NCBI RefSeq assembly: GCF_001894785.1
Contig: NZ_BCWW01000017.1
Coordinates: 1 to 64,000 of the forward strand
Origin: Rhodococcoides fascians NBRC 12155 = LMG 3623
Lineage (GTDB): Bacteria > Actinomycetota > Actinomycetes > Mycobacteriales > Mycobacteriaceae
Direction of reading: 5' to 3'
Length of the DNA: 64,000 nt
Part shown: positions 44,466 to 53,620 of the stretch, piece after piece
How the letters are laid out: the number at the start of each line of letters is the position of its first letter
How positions within the stretch are numbered: the stretch's first letter is position 1
The notes under the pieces: model-generated
Database searches by the model: none
Seen by the model: the letters and a program-made list of their open reading frames with translations, nothing else
What the model was told of the DNA's origin: nothing
Position numbers and translations under genes: made by a program

Positions 44466-45380
44466 TCATCTCTGCTGAATGGACGAACGGGCCGATTGCC
44501 GAGTCACGGTGGCGACCACCGCGAGCGGTCTGTCGTTGTGATCTCGATTCAGTGCCGCAGCGATCTCCTCATGGTCAGCACCGTTGATGTTGATTGTGTC
44601 CCAACCCTCACCGTCGAACCGTTTATCGATTCCATGCGGCCAACCCATACTTGCCGTGCCGTTGTCCAGGACGATGACCGTCAGTTGGTTCAAGCGCGCG
44701 CGTCCTGCAAAAGCCATCGCCTCGTGGTTGCTGCCCTCATCGAACTCTCCATCGCCGATGAGCACGAAGACTCTCGGTGCGTGACGATTTTGTATACGGA
44801 GTCCCATCGCGACGCCCACTGCGAGCGGCAAGCCATGGCCGAGCGAGCCACCCGACATTTCTACACCCGAGATTTTGGTTCGATCCGGCGCGAAGCCGAG
44901 TGGTGAGTTCTTTGTCGCCCAGGTATCGAGGAGCTCTGGTCGGAGGAACCCTTTGGCCGCAAGTACCGCGTAGTAGGCCATCGGGCCGTGACCTTTGGAC
45001 AGCAAGAAGCGGTCCCTGTCGTCGTCGTCGGGGCTCTCGGGGGATACGTTGAGGATTTCGTCGTAGAGTACCCACAGCACGTCCATCGTCGATGAGGATG
45101 AGAACGAGTGCCTTTCGTCTCCCCGCATACGGGAGATCAGAGCAGGCAGATCGTCATAGCTGAATTCGGTTGGCTCTTGTCGCATCGCATTCTCTTCGAA
45201 GCGGATAGCAGTAGCTGGGCAGGAACGTGCAGCCGCGCGTACCAGCGAATGGTTGTCTGGGGAAGGTTTGTCCACGAGCAATGTGACTGTGCCGTCGTTA
45301 CTCTGCTCGAAGACCTCGGGCGCGACGAGCACGCACTGACCGGAGCCGAAACACCTCCGCTCGTTCACGACGACTTTCAT
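44466..45380 (-). CDS. fasB: Ferredoxin fused to transketolase/E1-alpha-like domain
   Basis: 304 aa. Residues 1-63 are a one-cluster ferredoxin of P450-partner type: C10-x5-C16 and C-P near residue 53 ([3Fe-4S] pattern). Residues 90-304 are the thiamine-diphosphate half of transketolase: GHGPMAYYAV, SGGSLGHGLPLAVG, and GDGEFDEGSNHEA...LDNGT. Hence electrons from a 2-oxoacid-type oxidation by FasB/C could reach FasA through the fused ferredoxin. This fusion is unusual outside the fas locus. 13 bp after fasA stop. Confidence 0.92.
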   Translation of the reverse strand: MKVVVNERRCFGSGQCVLVAPEVFEQSNDGTVTLLVDKPSPDNHSLVRAAARSCPATAIRFEENAMRQEPTEFSYDDLPALISRMRGDERHSFSSSSTMDVLWVLYDEILNVSPESPDDDDRDRFLLSKGHGPMAYYAVLAAKGFLRPELLDTWATKNSPLGFAPDRTKISGVEMSGGSLGHGLPLAVGVAMGLRIQNRHAPRVFVLIGDGEFDEGSNHEAMAFAGRARLNQLTVIVLDNGTASMGWPHGIDKRFDGEGWDTININGADHEEIAAALNRDHNDRPLAVVATVTRQSARSSIQQR

Positions 45381-45393
45381 GACCGCTCGCTTC

Positions 45394-46593
45394 TCACCAC
45401 GTCAGCTGTAGTTCTTCGAGGCCGAGAACAATGCTGGCGGAGCGGAGCCGAACGTCGTGCGAGGGTGAGAGGGCTAGGTCGGGAAAGCGCCTCAGTACCG
45501 CCGGCACGGCCGTGCGCAGGGTCATCCGAGCGAGTGAATGCCCAAGACAGAAATGGACGCCATGCCCGAAGGCGAGGTGACCGGCTACTCCCCTGGTGAT
45601 ATCGAGGTCGTCGGGTCTGTCCGTCAGATTGCTGTCGCGATTAGCGGCCAATAGGGACGGGATGACGAAAGATCCTGCCGGAATGGTCACCCCGGCGATT
45701 TGCACCTCGGTTACTGCCATGCGCGGTGGCTGCGAATGGGCGACCGACAACCACCGCAATAATTCCTCAATTCCGGAATTGACGCAGTTCGGGTCCTCGA
45801 TCATCATGGCGGCTTGTTCCGGGTGATGCAAAAGGGCCAGTACACTGAGGCCGATCATGCTTGCTGTGGTCTCGTGTCCACCGAGCATGATCAGACTGAT
45901 GATGCTGATAAGTTCGTCGGTGCTGAGGTTGTCGCCAATCTTGCGCGCCAGAATTCCCAACAAGTCGTCACCGGGTTGTTCCTGCGCACGGGTAACCAGG
46001 GTGGCCATGTATCGACGGTCTTCTCGCTGGGCAACCGCTCGTTGTTCTGCAGATGCCGACAGATCCAGGAGGCGTGCTGTTCGATCTCGCAATTCGTCGC
46101 GATCGGCATAGGGCACTCCCAACAGCTCACACAGTACGAGCAAAGAGACTGGTAGCGCGTAACGGTCCATAAGGTCGGCGGGTTGCCCGGCTTGCTCGAG
46201 ACCATCCAATGCACTGTCCACTATCTCTGCGATGCGCGGCTGCAGGCGACTGAGCCGGTGCACTGAGAACTCCGCAGCAAGGATATGACGCAAGCGGGTG
46301 TGGTCGGGGGGATCGAGTCCGATGAGGTTACCGGCGCGCATGGCGGCTAGTTCATCTTCAATCACATCGCCGCCGCTGGGTATTGCGAACATTGGCGTGT
46401 GGGCGTTGCTGAACCGGTTTGAGTCTGCGAAGATTCGCCGGACGTCTTCGTAACGGCAGACGAGAAAAGCCGGGGCCCCGTAGAGTTCTCCTACTGGGAT
46501 AACACCGTCGCGGTCACGGACCTGGGCGAGCTCTTCGGTCGGGTTCAGGCCGTTGCGTCGCATTTCTAAAGGTAAATCAGCCGTTCCGGCCAT
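45394..46593 (-). CDS. fasA: Cytochrome P450
   Basis: 399 aa, typical bacterial P450. Heme ligand motif FGHGVHFCLG at 342-351 (Cys349), I-helix LGGHETTASM (about 235-245). AAGGGA precedes the ATG. Proposed to hydroxylate the isopentenyl side chain (trans-zeatin formation), with FasB ferredoxin as electron donor; this is established inference for the locus, not visible from the sequence. Confidence 0.93.
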   Translation of the reverse strand: MAGTADLPLEMRRNGLNPTEELAQVRDRDGVIPVGELYGAPAFLVCRYEDVRRIFADSNRFSNAHTPMFAIPSGGDVIEDELAAMRAGNLIGLDPPDHTRLRHILAAEFSVHRLSRLQPRIAEIVDSALDGLEQAGQPADLMDRYALPVSLLVLCELLGVPYADRDELRDRTARLLDLSASAEQRAVAQREDRRYMATLVTRAQEQPGDDLLGILARKIGDNLSTDELISIISLIMLGGHETTASMIGLSVLALLHHPEQAAMMIEDPNCVNSGIEELLRWLSVAHSQPPRMAVTEVQIAGVTIPAGSFVIPSLLAANRDSNLTDRPDDLDITRGVAGHLAFGHGVHFCLGHSLARMTLRTAVPAVLRRFPDLALSPSHDVRLRSASIVLGLEELQLTW

Positions 46594-46688
46594 ACCGGAA
46601 TCCCTTCGATTGTTTGTAGAAGGACGAAGTGGCGCGCCGATGCCGAGGATCGCTGGCGCGTGGATAACTCGGATATCTCAGGCCACCG

Positions 46689-47540
46689 CTACAGACGCTC
46701 GCACGCGATAACCAAGTAGTCGATGCTGCGTTCGCGGAAGCCCTGGAGGAATGGTTCCTCGACACCTGTGCGCAACGCTGCCTGGTTGCGCAGGTCCCAG
46801 TACGGGATGGCTTCGTCGGTGTATCGCTGAACGTGATACGGCACCAGACCATTTGCTGCCAGAGTTTGGAAATAAGTACTGCGGGTGTGCATAGCGCACT
46901 GATATTCTTCGTCGATCAACCGTGATGCCTCGGAACGCTCAGCAACTACGTCGTTGCGGCACCAGGTGACTGCGACATAGCGGCCGCCGGGGCGCAGCAA
47001 CCGGGCGAACTCGGTGAACGCCTCCCCTAGGTCGACACACATCGTGGTTTCGTTGGAGACGATGTAATCGAAGGTGTTGTCCTCGAAGGGGGCCTGAACC
47101 ATGTTTGCGAAGTGGAATTGCACACGGTCCGAGCTCCCGCGTTCACGGGCCAACTTCTCTGCGAACTCGACATGGTGAGCGCAGTAGTTCACCCCGTCTA
47201 CCCGGCAGCCGAATCGATCAGCGATTGTGAAGGTCGTTCCGCCTCGCCCCGATCCCGCGTCCATGACACGAGAGCTCGGTGAGACCTCCCCTAATGCATC
47301 GACGATAAGGTTGATTTCCAGCGACTCCATCCGGTGAAGTTCGCGCAGGATCAGTGACTCCCGCAGCTCCGCAGGTGCAGCGAGTACAGAGTGATCGTAG
47401 TCACCGATTCCGTAGTGGTGGTGGTACAAGCCGTCTTCAGTGCCCAGCAGCAGGTTGATATCGTCGGATTTTTTGGCATCCCAGTAGCGGCGCTGCTGTA
47501 CGTCATGCTGGCCGAGGACTGCCACGTCGAGGTTCGGCAT
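46689..47540 (-). CDS. mtr2: SAM-dependent methyltransferase (isoprenoid-precursor type)
   Basis: 283 aa. ATG 47540 has AAGGAG 7 nt upstream; a TTG five codons earlier is a weaker start. SAM site VMDAGSGRGGTTFTIADRFG (about residues 86-105), and the layout of terpene-precursor methyltransferases (NYCAHHVEFAEKLA, FDYIVSNETTMCVDLGEAF). Clearly a paralogue of the next gene upstream. Reported role in R. fascians: methylation of isopentenyl diphosphate so that side-chain-methylated cytokinins are made. Lies between mtr1 and fasA. Confidence 0.9.
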   Translation of the reverse strand: MPNLDVAVLGQHDVQQRRYWDAKKSDDINLLLGTEDGLYHHHYGIGDYDHSVLAAPAELRESLILRELHRMESLEINLIVDALGEVSPSSRVMDAGSGRGGTTFTIADRFGCRVDGVNYCAHHVEFAEKLARERGSSDRVQFHFANMVQAPFEDNTFDYIVSNETTMCVDLGEAFTEFARLLRPGGRYVAVTWCRNDVVAERSEASRLIDEEYQCAMHTRSTYFQTLAANGLVPYHVQRYTDEAIPYWDLRNQAALRTGVEEPFLQGFRERSIDYLVIACERL

Positions 47541-47579
47541 TTCAGGCTCCTTCAAGTTTGTGGTTTCCGGGTGGATGTC

Positions 47580-48431
47580 TCAGATGCGTTCGGCCGCAAT
47601 CACTAGGTAGTTCAGTGAACCGTCGCTGTAGCCGCTGAGGAACGCATCCTCAACGCCGGTGCGGAGTTTGCTGTTGTTGCGTAGCTCCCAGTACGGCATA
47701 GCTTCGTGTGTGTACTGAGCCACGCGGTACGGAATCAGGCCGTTTGCCGCGAAGGCCTTGAAGTAAGTGCTTCGGCGGTGCATTCGGCATACGTAATGTT
47801 CATCGATCTGCCTTGTCGCGTCCGAGCGTGGGTCGACTGCGTCGTTGCGGCACCAGGTGGTCATTACGTAGCGACCGCCCCGTCGCAGTAGGCGGGAGAA
47901 CTCGGCCATTGCTTCGTACGCGTCGGCGTACATCGTCGTCTCGTTTGAGACCACGAAATCGAAAGTGTGATCAGGAAATGGTGCCTGCAGCATGTTCCCG
48001 AGGTGGAATTGAACGCGGCTATCCCAACCGCGTTTGCGTGCGATCTGCTCGGCGAACGCGACGTGATGTTCGCAAAAATTGACGCCGTCGATTCGGCTCT
48101 CCGTCGCTCCAGCGAGACGAAAAGATGTTCCCCCGCGACCTGACCCGGCATCCATGCCGCGAGAGTTGGGCGGCAAAGGACCGAGGGCGTCGAGGATCAG
48201 TCCGACTTGATCATTCTCCATTCGATGCAACTCTCGCAAAATCGCGTTCTCTCGCTCCTCACCTACGGAATCCAGAATAGAGCGGTCGAAATCGCCAATC
48301 GCGTAGTGATGGTGGTAAAGATCATCATCAGCGCCCAGTAGGAGATTGATGTCATCGGTTGTTTTAGCGTCCCAGTGAGCTTTCAACTCACGTTCATAGC
48401 TATCGCGCGCATATTGATCTGCCGAGATCAT
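47580..48431 (-). CDS. mtr1: SAM-dependent methyltransferase, paralogue of mtr2
   Basis: 283 aa, ATG 48431 with GGAG 6 nt upstream. SAM motif GMDAGSGRGGTSFRLAGATE and YPLR-like downstream segments align over the full length with mtr2 (same tail: LRNNSKLRTGVEDAFLSGYS versus LRNQAALRTGVEEPFLQGFR). First gene of the fas operon, preceded by a 600-bp leader to fasR. Two tandem copies suggest two successive methylations or two positions. Confidence 0.9.
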   Translation of the reverse strand: MISADQYARDSYERELKAHWDAKTTDDINLLLGADDDLYHHHYAIGDFDRSILDSVGEERENAILRELHRMENDQVGLILDALGPLPPNSRGMDAGSGRGGTSFRLAGATESRIDGVNFCEHHVAFAEQIARKRGWDSRVQFHLGNMLQAPFPDHTFDFVVSNETTMYADAYEAMAEFSRLLRRGGRYVMTTWCRNDAVDPRSDATRQIDEHYVCRMHRRSTYFKAFAANGLIPYRVAQYTHEAMPYWELRNNSKLRTGVEDAFLSGYSDGSLNYLVIAAERI

Positions 48432-48434
48432 CAC

Positions 48435-49041
48435 AGTCTCCTTCTTCGGTTCTCCCCATCATTTCTGTATCTCAAGTCGACATGTCGAATGAACCATTGC
48501 GACCTGCAAGGTCGGCGACTTGATGATGTCTTCGACGCTACTTATCGAAATTAATTGCGGAAATACCTCCACAGCTCTTCGTCGCGAAGCGACAAAACTT
48601 TGGCACCGTGCGACAAGTGGGGTCGAAGTCCCCTACGGGGTCCAGTGCAGGTAGGCACCCATCTGCGCCGGCCGTGAGGAGACCATGGAAGCCGCAACCG
48701 GCCAACGATCAAGTCCTCGGAGTCGGGCCCTCCAAAGTCGACAACGACTACAGCCACGTCTACCGCGAGAACCCGCAGATCAATCGTCTTATGCCGTGAA
48801 GGCGATGCCCCGATCGGCGCGAGTGCGCGCGGACGTGACGGAGTTGCGTGGTAGCTACCGTGGACGGATAGCCGGACCGTCACTACCTCGAGCAAGGTCA
48901 AGAATTTTGTCTTGATGAATCCGTCACCCGGTCGTGTACTTGTTGCCCAGCGAGTTCGATCACGTCGACGCGGCGCGCCGGTACGAGAACCTTCGTTCCG
49001 GTCTTGACCACTCGGAATTGATCGGTGGATGTGTTCTCGAA
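48435..49041. promoter_or_regulatory. 600-bp intergenic region between fasR and mtr1 (fas promoter region)
   Basis: No good gene: an open frame on the minus strand (48551-49087) overlaps the fasR end and has no motif. All fas genes to the left are on the same strand as fasR, so the fas promoter should lie here, near 48435-48550, where the sequence is A/T-rich (AATTAATTGCGG about 48550). The middle part may be a decayed mobile-element remnant; I could not identify it. Confidence 0.45.
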
Positions 49042-50088
49042 TTAGCTGGGTTCCGCGTAAAACCTTCTGAATTCCGAAGGCGAGCAACCCTTCAACTCGC
49101 GAAATAGCCGAGAAAGTCTCGACTGGTCACTAAGCCCCCACCGCGCACTGATGTCGCCTATCGGTATCTGTTGTAAGCTTGGGTCGATCAAATCGGCAGC
49201 GCACCTTTCAATGCGCTCATATGCTATATAAGCGGACAGAGTTCGCTCCTCTCGCTCGAAAGCGCGATGCAGCTGACGAACCGATACATGTAGTTTGCGC
49301 GCGAGTAGGTCGGGATTGAGCGTGGGATCAGAAAGATTCTTCTCGATCATCAAGCGCGCCGTCGCTACGAGGCCGGATTGCTGGTCAGGCGGTGCGTGGC
49401 CATGGGGCGGGTGCATTCCTTCCCACGCCAGTAATCGAACGGCTGAGATGACATTATGAGCCGTGAACGTGTTCAGCATTCCAATTTCTCTCGAAGTAGA
49501 ATGTAAAGTATCTGAGAGTATTTTCCCCGTACCTTCAGCGTTTGGCACAACGCGAAGACCTCGACCCGAGGCGGCGTCGAAGTCTTCTCTTGAGCCCACC
49601 CTCTGCCGTAACGTGACTACCGCTAAACAGCTGGCACGGGTTACAGTCATTGTATAACTGTAATCGCTATAGTATAGGCCAATGCCTCCACTCTTCAGCG
49701 ATATTTGGACGCCGTTCTGCGACAGAATTACTTCGCCCGATAAGACGTATTGAATCCTCACGGAGAATCGTGGATCGGCTTCGAGATCAACCTGTCGACG
49801 AGTAATTTCTCCTGGTCCGCACCGAATCGACGCTAAGCTGTCCCCATCGACTATTCGCGCAGTGAGTCGTGTCATACACTGTCGTTCAGGCGCGTGACAC
49901 GCGGTTCCGTACACGGTGTACAGCTCGTGACTACGCTCTTCGCTAGATGCGTGGTCGGAAGTTTTGATCAGAGTTGTGGCATTGCGGTCGTTATGGGCAT
50001 TGTCTCGGAACCTTTTTGAAGGTTCTCTATCGGTTGCAGCCATTTTCGCCCCCCGGCGCGAATCGTGTTCGGTCTTTAATTTGCTCAT
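49042..50088 (-). CDS. fasR: AraC-family regulator of the fas operon
   Basis: 348 aa if started at 50088; an internal ATG at 50043 (MAATDREPS) with GGGGGGC before it is a strong alternative. C-terminal AraC HTH: LARKLHVSVRQLHRAFERE and IGDISARWGLSDQSRLSRLF followed by the LFRELKGCSPSEFRRFYAE end. N-terminal 200 residues form the sensing half. If the first start is used, codon 4 is a TTA, rare in this G/C-rich DNA. FasR is required for fas expression in R. fascians. Confidence 0.9.
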   Translation of the reverse strand: MSKLKTEHDSRRGAKMAATDREPSKRFRDNAHNDRNATTLIKTSDHASSEERSHELYTVYGTACHAPERQCMTRLTARIVDGDSLASIRCGPGEITRRQVDLEADPRFSVRIQYVLSGEVILSQNGVQISLKSGGIGLYYSDYSYTMTVTRASCLAVVTLRQRVGSREDFDAASGRGLRVVPNAEGTGKILSDTLHSTSREIGMLNTFTAHNVISAVRLLAWEGMHPPHGHAPPDQQSGLVATARLMIEKNLSDPTLNPDLLARKLHVSVRQLHRAFEREERTLSAYIAYERIERCAADLIDPSLQQIPIGDISARWGLSDQSRLSRLFRELKGCSPSEFRRFYAEPS

Positions 50089-50224
50089 GTCCAGAGTCCG
50101 GCAGAACCGGCAACATCAACGGCCACAGGCGACGTGCTGTAACGGCTTCGACAGGTCGAGGCGTCGAGGCCGGATGCCCACTCCACGTTACTGCGGCCTG
50201 TTGGTGAAGTGATTGGAGTGATCT

Positions 50225-51385
50225 CTATGTGGTGTAGTCCGCGTTTATTCGAATGTATTCATCGGTGAGGTCGCAACCGAACACTCTCCAGGTGTCGGTG
50301 CCGATTCCGAGGTCTACGTTGATCTCGACGGTGGCAGTTGCAAGGTGTTCACGAACCACCTCGACGGTGTCGTGCTGGTCGAGTGACGAGCTCGGATACA
50401 CATCGATGTCCGCGAATGCGACTCGGATTCTGTCGGGTTCTATGTCCACCTCGTTGCTACATTTTCCGATAGCCATGAGAACTCGACCCCAGTTGGGGTC
50501 TTCACCGTGGATCATCGTCTTGACCAAGGGAGAGTTGATGATCGACTTCCCGACCACGCGCGCTTGGCGCTCGCTCGATGCACCCGAGACCGTAGTGACG
50601 ATCAGCTTGGTCGCACCTTCGCCGTCGCTGGCAATCATTTTCACCAGATCCGTGCACACTTCCTCGAGAGCCTGCTCGAACTCGGTATCGGGTACCGGGC
50701 CGGCGGCACCATTGGCGAAGACCGCCGCTGTGTCGCTGGTGGAGGTGTCGGTGTCGATCGAGACCGAGTTGTAGGTGCGGTCGACAACGTCACGAAAGAT
50801 TCGGTTGAGCGTGTCCTGGGGGACGTCGGCGTCGGTGAAGACAAACGACAGCATGGTCGCCATGTCCGGTTCTATCATCCCGACGCCCTTCGCGATTCCA
50901 ACGATGGTGCTGGTGCCGACGGCTCGTTCGGAGACCTTGGCGCGGGTGTCGGTGGTCATGATCGCTCGGGCCACCGCGTGCGCGTCGAGTGGTGTTCCCT
51001 GGCCGAGCCCGTCGAGTCCGGCGCGGATGGTGTCCATCGGATATTGCACTCCGATGACTCCGGTGGAGGCCATTATCAGGGCATCGGGTTCGATTCCTAC
51101 GGTTCGTGCGACGGATGCGCGTATCTCGCTGGCGTTGCGGAGCCCTTCCGCGCCGGTCGCGACGTTGGCGTTCTTCGCCAACACGAGGACCCCGCGCGGA
51201 CTGGTCTGCTCGATCGAGGTCTTGCTCAAGGTGACGCAGGGGCCCGCGAACAGTGACTTCGTGAAAACGACCGACGAGGTGCACGGCCTGTCGGAGATGA
51301 CCATGGAGAAGTCGTCTTTACCTTCGTCTGCCAGTCCTAAATGGGTTGTCCAGCAGTGAAACCCTTGTGGGGACGCGGCGCTCAT
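50225..51385 (-). CDS. attH: ArgJ-like glutamate N-acetyltransferase / ornithine acetyltransferase
   Basis: 386 aa, start MSAASPQGFHCW at 51385; a longer frame upstream is out of family. The self-cleavage site of the ArgJ family is visible: KGVGMIEPDMATML with the nucleophilic Thr in MATML (about residue 187), splitting it into alpha and beta chains. It transfers an acetyl group between N-acetyl-ornithine and glutamate; the clavulanate cluster has a close relative (Orf6). Last gene of the att operon. Confidence 0.9.
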   Translation of the reverse strand: MSAASPQGFHCWTTHLGLADEGKDDFSMVISDRPCTSSVVFTKSLFAGPCVTLSKTSIEQTSPRGVLVLAKNANVATGAEGLRNASEIRASVARTVGIEPDALIMASTGVIGVQYPMDTIRAGLDGLGQGTPLDAHAVARAIMTTDTRAKVSERAVGTSTIVGIAKGVGMIEPDMATMLSFVFTDADVPQDTLNRIFRDVVDRTYNSVSIDTDTSTSDTAAVFANGAAGPVPDTEFEQALEEVCTDLVKMIASDGEGATKLIVTTVSGASSERQARVVGKSIINSPLVKTMIHGEDPNWGRVLMAIGKCSNEVDIEPDRIRVAFADIDVYPSSSLDQHDTVEVVREHLATATVEINVDLGIGTDTWRVFGCDLTDEYIRINADYTT

Positions 51386-51417
51386 GTCTGCCCTTTCTGA
51401 TCCGTGTGATGTCGAAC

Positions 51418-52884
51418 TCAGGACGCTCTGCACCATGCCAGCAATGCGCGCCGGTCGGGCTTGCCGACAGACGTTTTCGGCCAGTCGGACATCAGAGTGA
51501 TCTTTCCGATGAGACCGCAGCTGTTCATCACTTCGGTGACGCGAAGGTGGATTCGTCCGAGGTCTGCCCCGGTGGGTGCCAGGCGGCACAGTACTGTCGT
51601 CGGTGTGTCTGCTCCTGTGGCCGTTGGGGCGAAGACGACGACCTCGTCGACCTCGTCGAGTGCGGTGATCTCGTCGACCAGGACGCCTGCCGAACAGAGT
51701 TGACCGTGGTTGTTTGTCCATACGTCATCGATGCGGCCCAGGACGTTGATGGCACCGTTGTCGTGGACCATCACCGCGTCCCCGCTTCGATACCAGCCGT
51801 CCGTGAATGCGCTCTGTGTACGGTCCGGGTGTCCCCAGTAGCCTTCGGCTCGGTGCGCTCGGCGGAATTCGGGCTCGCCCACTCGATAGGTATCTGCGTC
51901 GATTCCGTGGATGGGGCGCACTCGCATCTCCACCCCGGGTAGGGGCCGCAGTTCGGCCGCGCTCTGCAACTGTGGCCGCAGATCTGCGCACATGATGCCG
52001 CACTCGGTGGCCCCGTAGAGCCTGCGTAGGTGGACCCCGCACCGCTGGTGGATCAGTCGCGCAGTGGTCGGCGTCAGGAGAGCCCCGCCCGTCAGTGCGG
52101 TGGTCAGGTGTTCACCCATTCGCTCCGATGCCGCCGGTGACGCTGCGATCGCGTCGTAGTGCGAGGGAAGGGCGCTCATATAGGTACCGTTCCAGTCGCA
52201 AATCGCTCTCGCGTGGGCAGAGGCCGGGAGACCGGCGTCGAGGTGCACCGTGGGTGCTCCCGAGAGCAAGCCCGCGAGAACGTGAACGTCCATCCCGTGC
52301 GCGAAATCGAGGGGGTGGATGTTGATGATCACATCGTCGGCTGTCAGACCGAGCTGCTGGCACCAGTCGGTGCGGTCGGCGAACAGCGATTCCTCGGTCC
52401 AGTACACCCATTTCGGCTCACCACTCGATCCGGATGTTTCGAGGATTCTTCCTCGCACGGTGTCGTGCTCGGTCACGTCGCATTGACGCGTTGGGTTGCA
52501 GTATCGGAGCTTTCGGGTTGCTGCATCGAACACGGAGGCCAGTTCGGGCAGGTCGGGGTCGATGTCGTGGTCGGTAATGGCGTGCCAGCGGCGGCCCAGT
52601 GCGCTCAGTCGGTCCCATGCTGGATGCCGCGTCCGGCTCGCCAGGTGCACGCCGCCGGCGGCCATCGTTCCCAGTAGTGCTGCAACGAAGTCTGCGGCCC
52701 CGGGGTGATGATCGACGACGACCACGTCGCCTTCGTCGATCACCGGTGCCAGTGCATCACGCCATGCCATCGCCGCGGCCGACAGCTCCCCGAACGTCGT
52801 ATGGCGTCGTCCCTGGTGAAGTGCGTCCTGATCCTGTTGGGGCATGCTGTTCAGTGCGGCGAGGAACCCTCGCGCGTCAGACAT
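51418..52884 (-). CDS. attG: AMP-dependent ligase / adenylating enzyme
   Basis: 488 aa. Core motif LETSGSSGEPKWVYWT (P-loop of the ANL superfamily), later YGATECG and YRSGDAVMV and the Lys-containing end KTSVGKPDRRALL. It adenylates a carboxylate for amide or thioester formation. The ATG at 52884 overlaps the attF stop region by 8 nt. Substrate unknown; in the att pathway it would activate an amino-acid-derived intermediate. Confidence 0.88.
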   Translation of the reverse strand: MSDARGFLAALNSMPQQDQDALHQGRRHTTFGELSAAAMAWRDALAPVIDEGDVVVVDHHPGAADFVAALLGTMAAGGVHLASRTRHPAWDRLSALGRRWHAITDHDIDPDLPELASVFDAATRKLRYCNPTRQCDVTEHDTVRGRILETSGSSGEPKWVYWTEESLFADRTDWCQQLGLTADDVIINIHPLDFAHGMDVHVLAGLLSGAPTVHLDAGLPASAHARAICDWNGTYMSALPSHYDAIAASPAASERMGEHLTTALTGGALLTPTTARLIHQRCGVHLRRLYGATECGIMCADLRPQLQSAAELRPLPGVEMRVRPIHGIDADTYRVGEPEFRRAHRAEGYWGHPDRTQSAFTDGWYRSGDAVMVHDNGAINVLGRIDDVWTNNHGQLCSAGVLVDEITALDEVDEVVVFAPTATGADTPTTVLCRLAPTGADLGRIHLRVTEVMNSCGLIGKITLMSDWPKTSVGKPDRRALLAWCRAS

Positions 52885-53620
52885 TGATCTGTCCTCGGAA
52901 CAAGTGTCTGACGCTGCCCGGTTCGATCGTTGTCCGCCCGTGCAGAACCTGTTCGTTGTCGAGGACGAGAAGATCACCCGGGGCCCAGTCGTGCGAGTAG
53001 AAGCTGGTACTGCCCCGCAGGTAGGAGTCGAGCCGTGCGAAGACGGCCCGGCTGTCTTCTTCGGTCGAGCCCGCCAGACGGACCGACCATCCTGCGGGGG
53101 TGGTCCGTTCCTCGGTGAACGGGAGTGCCACGTTCAACCGCGTTGTCCCCGTTGCTGATCGCACTGCAGGTGGAATCGACAGCCAGCGGTGCGCGACGTC
53201 GGGAAAGTGGGATTGGTCGGTGACGTAGTACTCCCAATCCACGTCGGTCACCGTGCTCAGGTCCGGTGGGAGTGTTGCATCGAGTAGATCCGATTGCAGA
53301 CAGAGTTCTGTGCGTCCGGATCCTGTGGGCTGATCGACTGCATTGCAATACAGCGCAATGTATTTGGGACAGGTCCCGACAAGTGTGCCGTCGGTGTGCA
53401 GAGGCAGGGCACTGCGCCCGGTGACGACGCGGTCCGGTAGCGGGCTTGCGTCGAGATCGAGCAGACCTGCGCTTCCGGTGCCGAACCGATGTGTGGCGAG
53501 AGTCCCGAGCCCCTGCACGAAGACCTCGAAGTCGCTTCTGCCGAAGTCGACGTCGCCGACCAGAGCGAATCCATCCCGGGTGGCCACTGCCGCGAGATCT
53601 CCGGGATCGGTGGCCGTCAC
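52877..53620 (-). CDS. attF: TauD/clavaminate-synthase-like Fe(II)/2-oxoglutarate oxygenase
   Basis: 247 aa. Iron ligands: H75-x-D77 in LHTDGTLVG, distal His near 227 in LDNEQVLHGR, and Arg238 (SVRHLFRG) for 2-oxoglutarate. The family includes clavaminate synthase, which does three oxidations in clavulanate synthesis. The start overlaps attE by ATGA. Confidence 0.88.
   Translation of the reverse strand: MTATDPGDLAAVATRDGFALVGDVDFGRSDFEVFVQGLGTLATHRFGTGSAGLLDLDASPLPDRVVTGRSALPLHTDGTLVGTCPKYIALYCNAVDQPTGSGRTELCLQSDLLDATLPPDLSTVTDVDWEYYVTDQSHFPDVAHRWLSIPPAVRSATGTTRLNVALPFTEERTTPAGWSVRLAGSTEEDSRAVFARLDSYLRGSTSFYSHDWAPGDLLVLDNEQVLHGRTTIEPGSVRHLFRGQINV

Noticed and set aside
48551..49087. 178-codon minus-strand frame between fasR and mtr1
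   Set aside because: It overlaps the end of fasR, has no motif and an irregular composition; more likely non-coding or a remnant.
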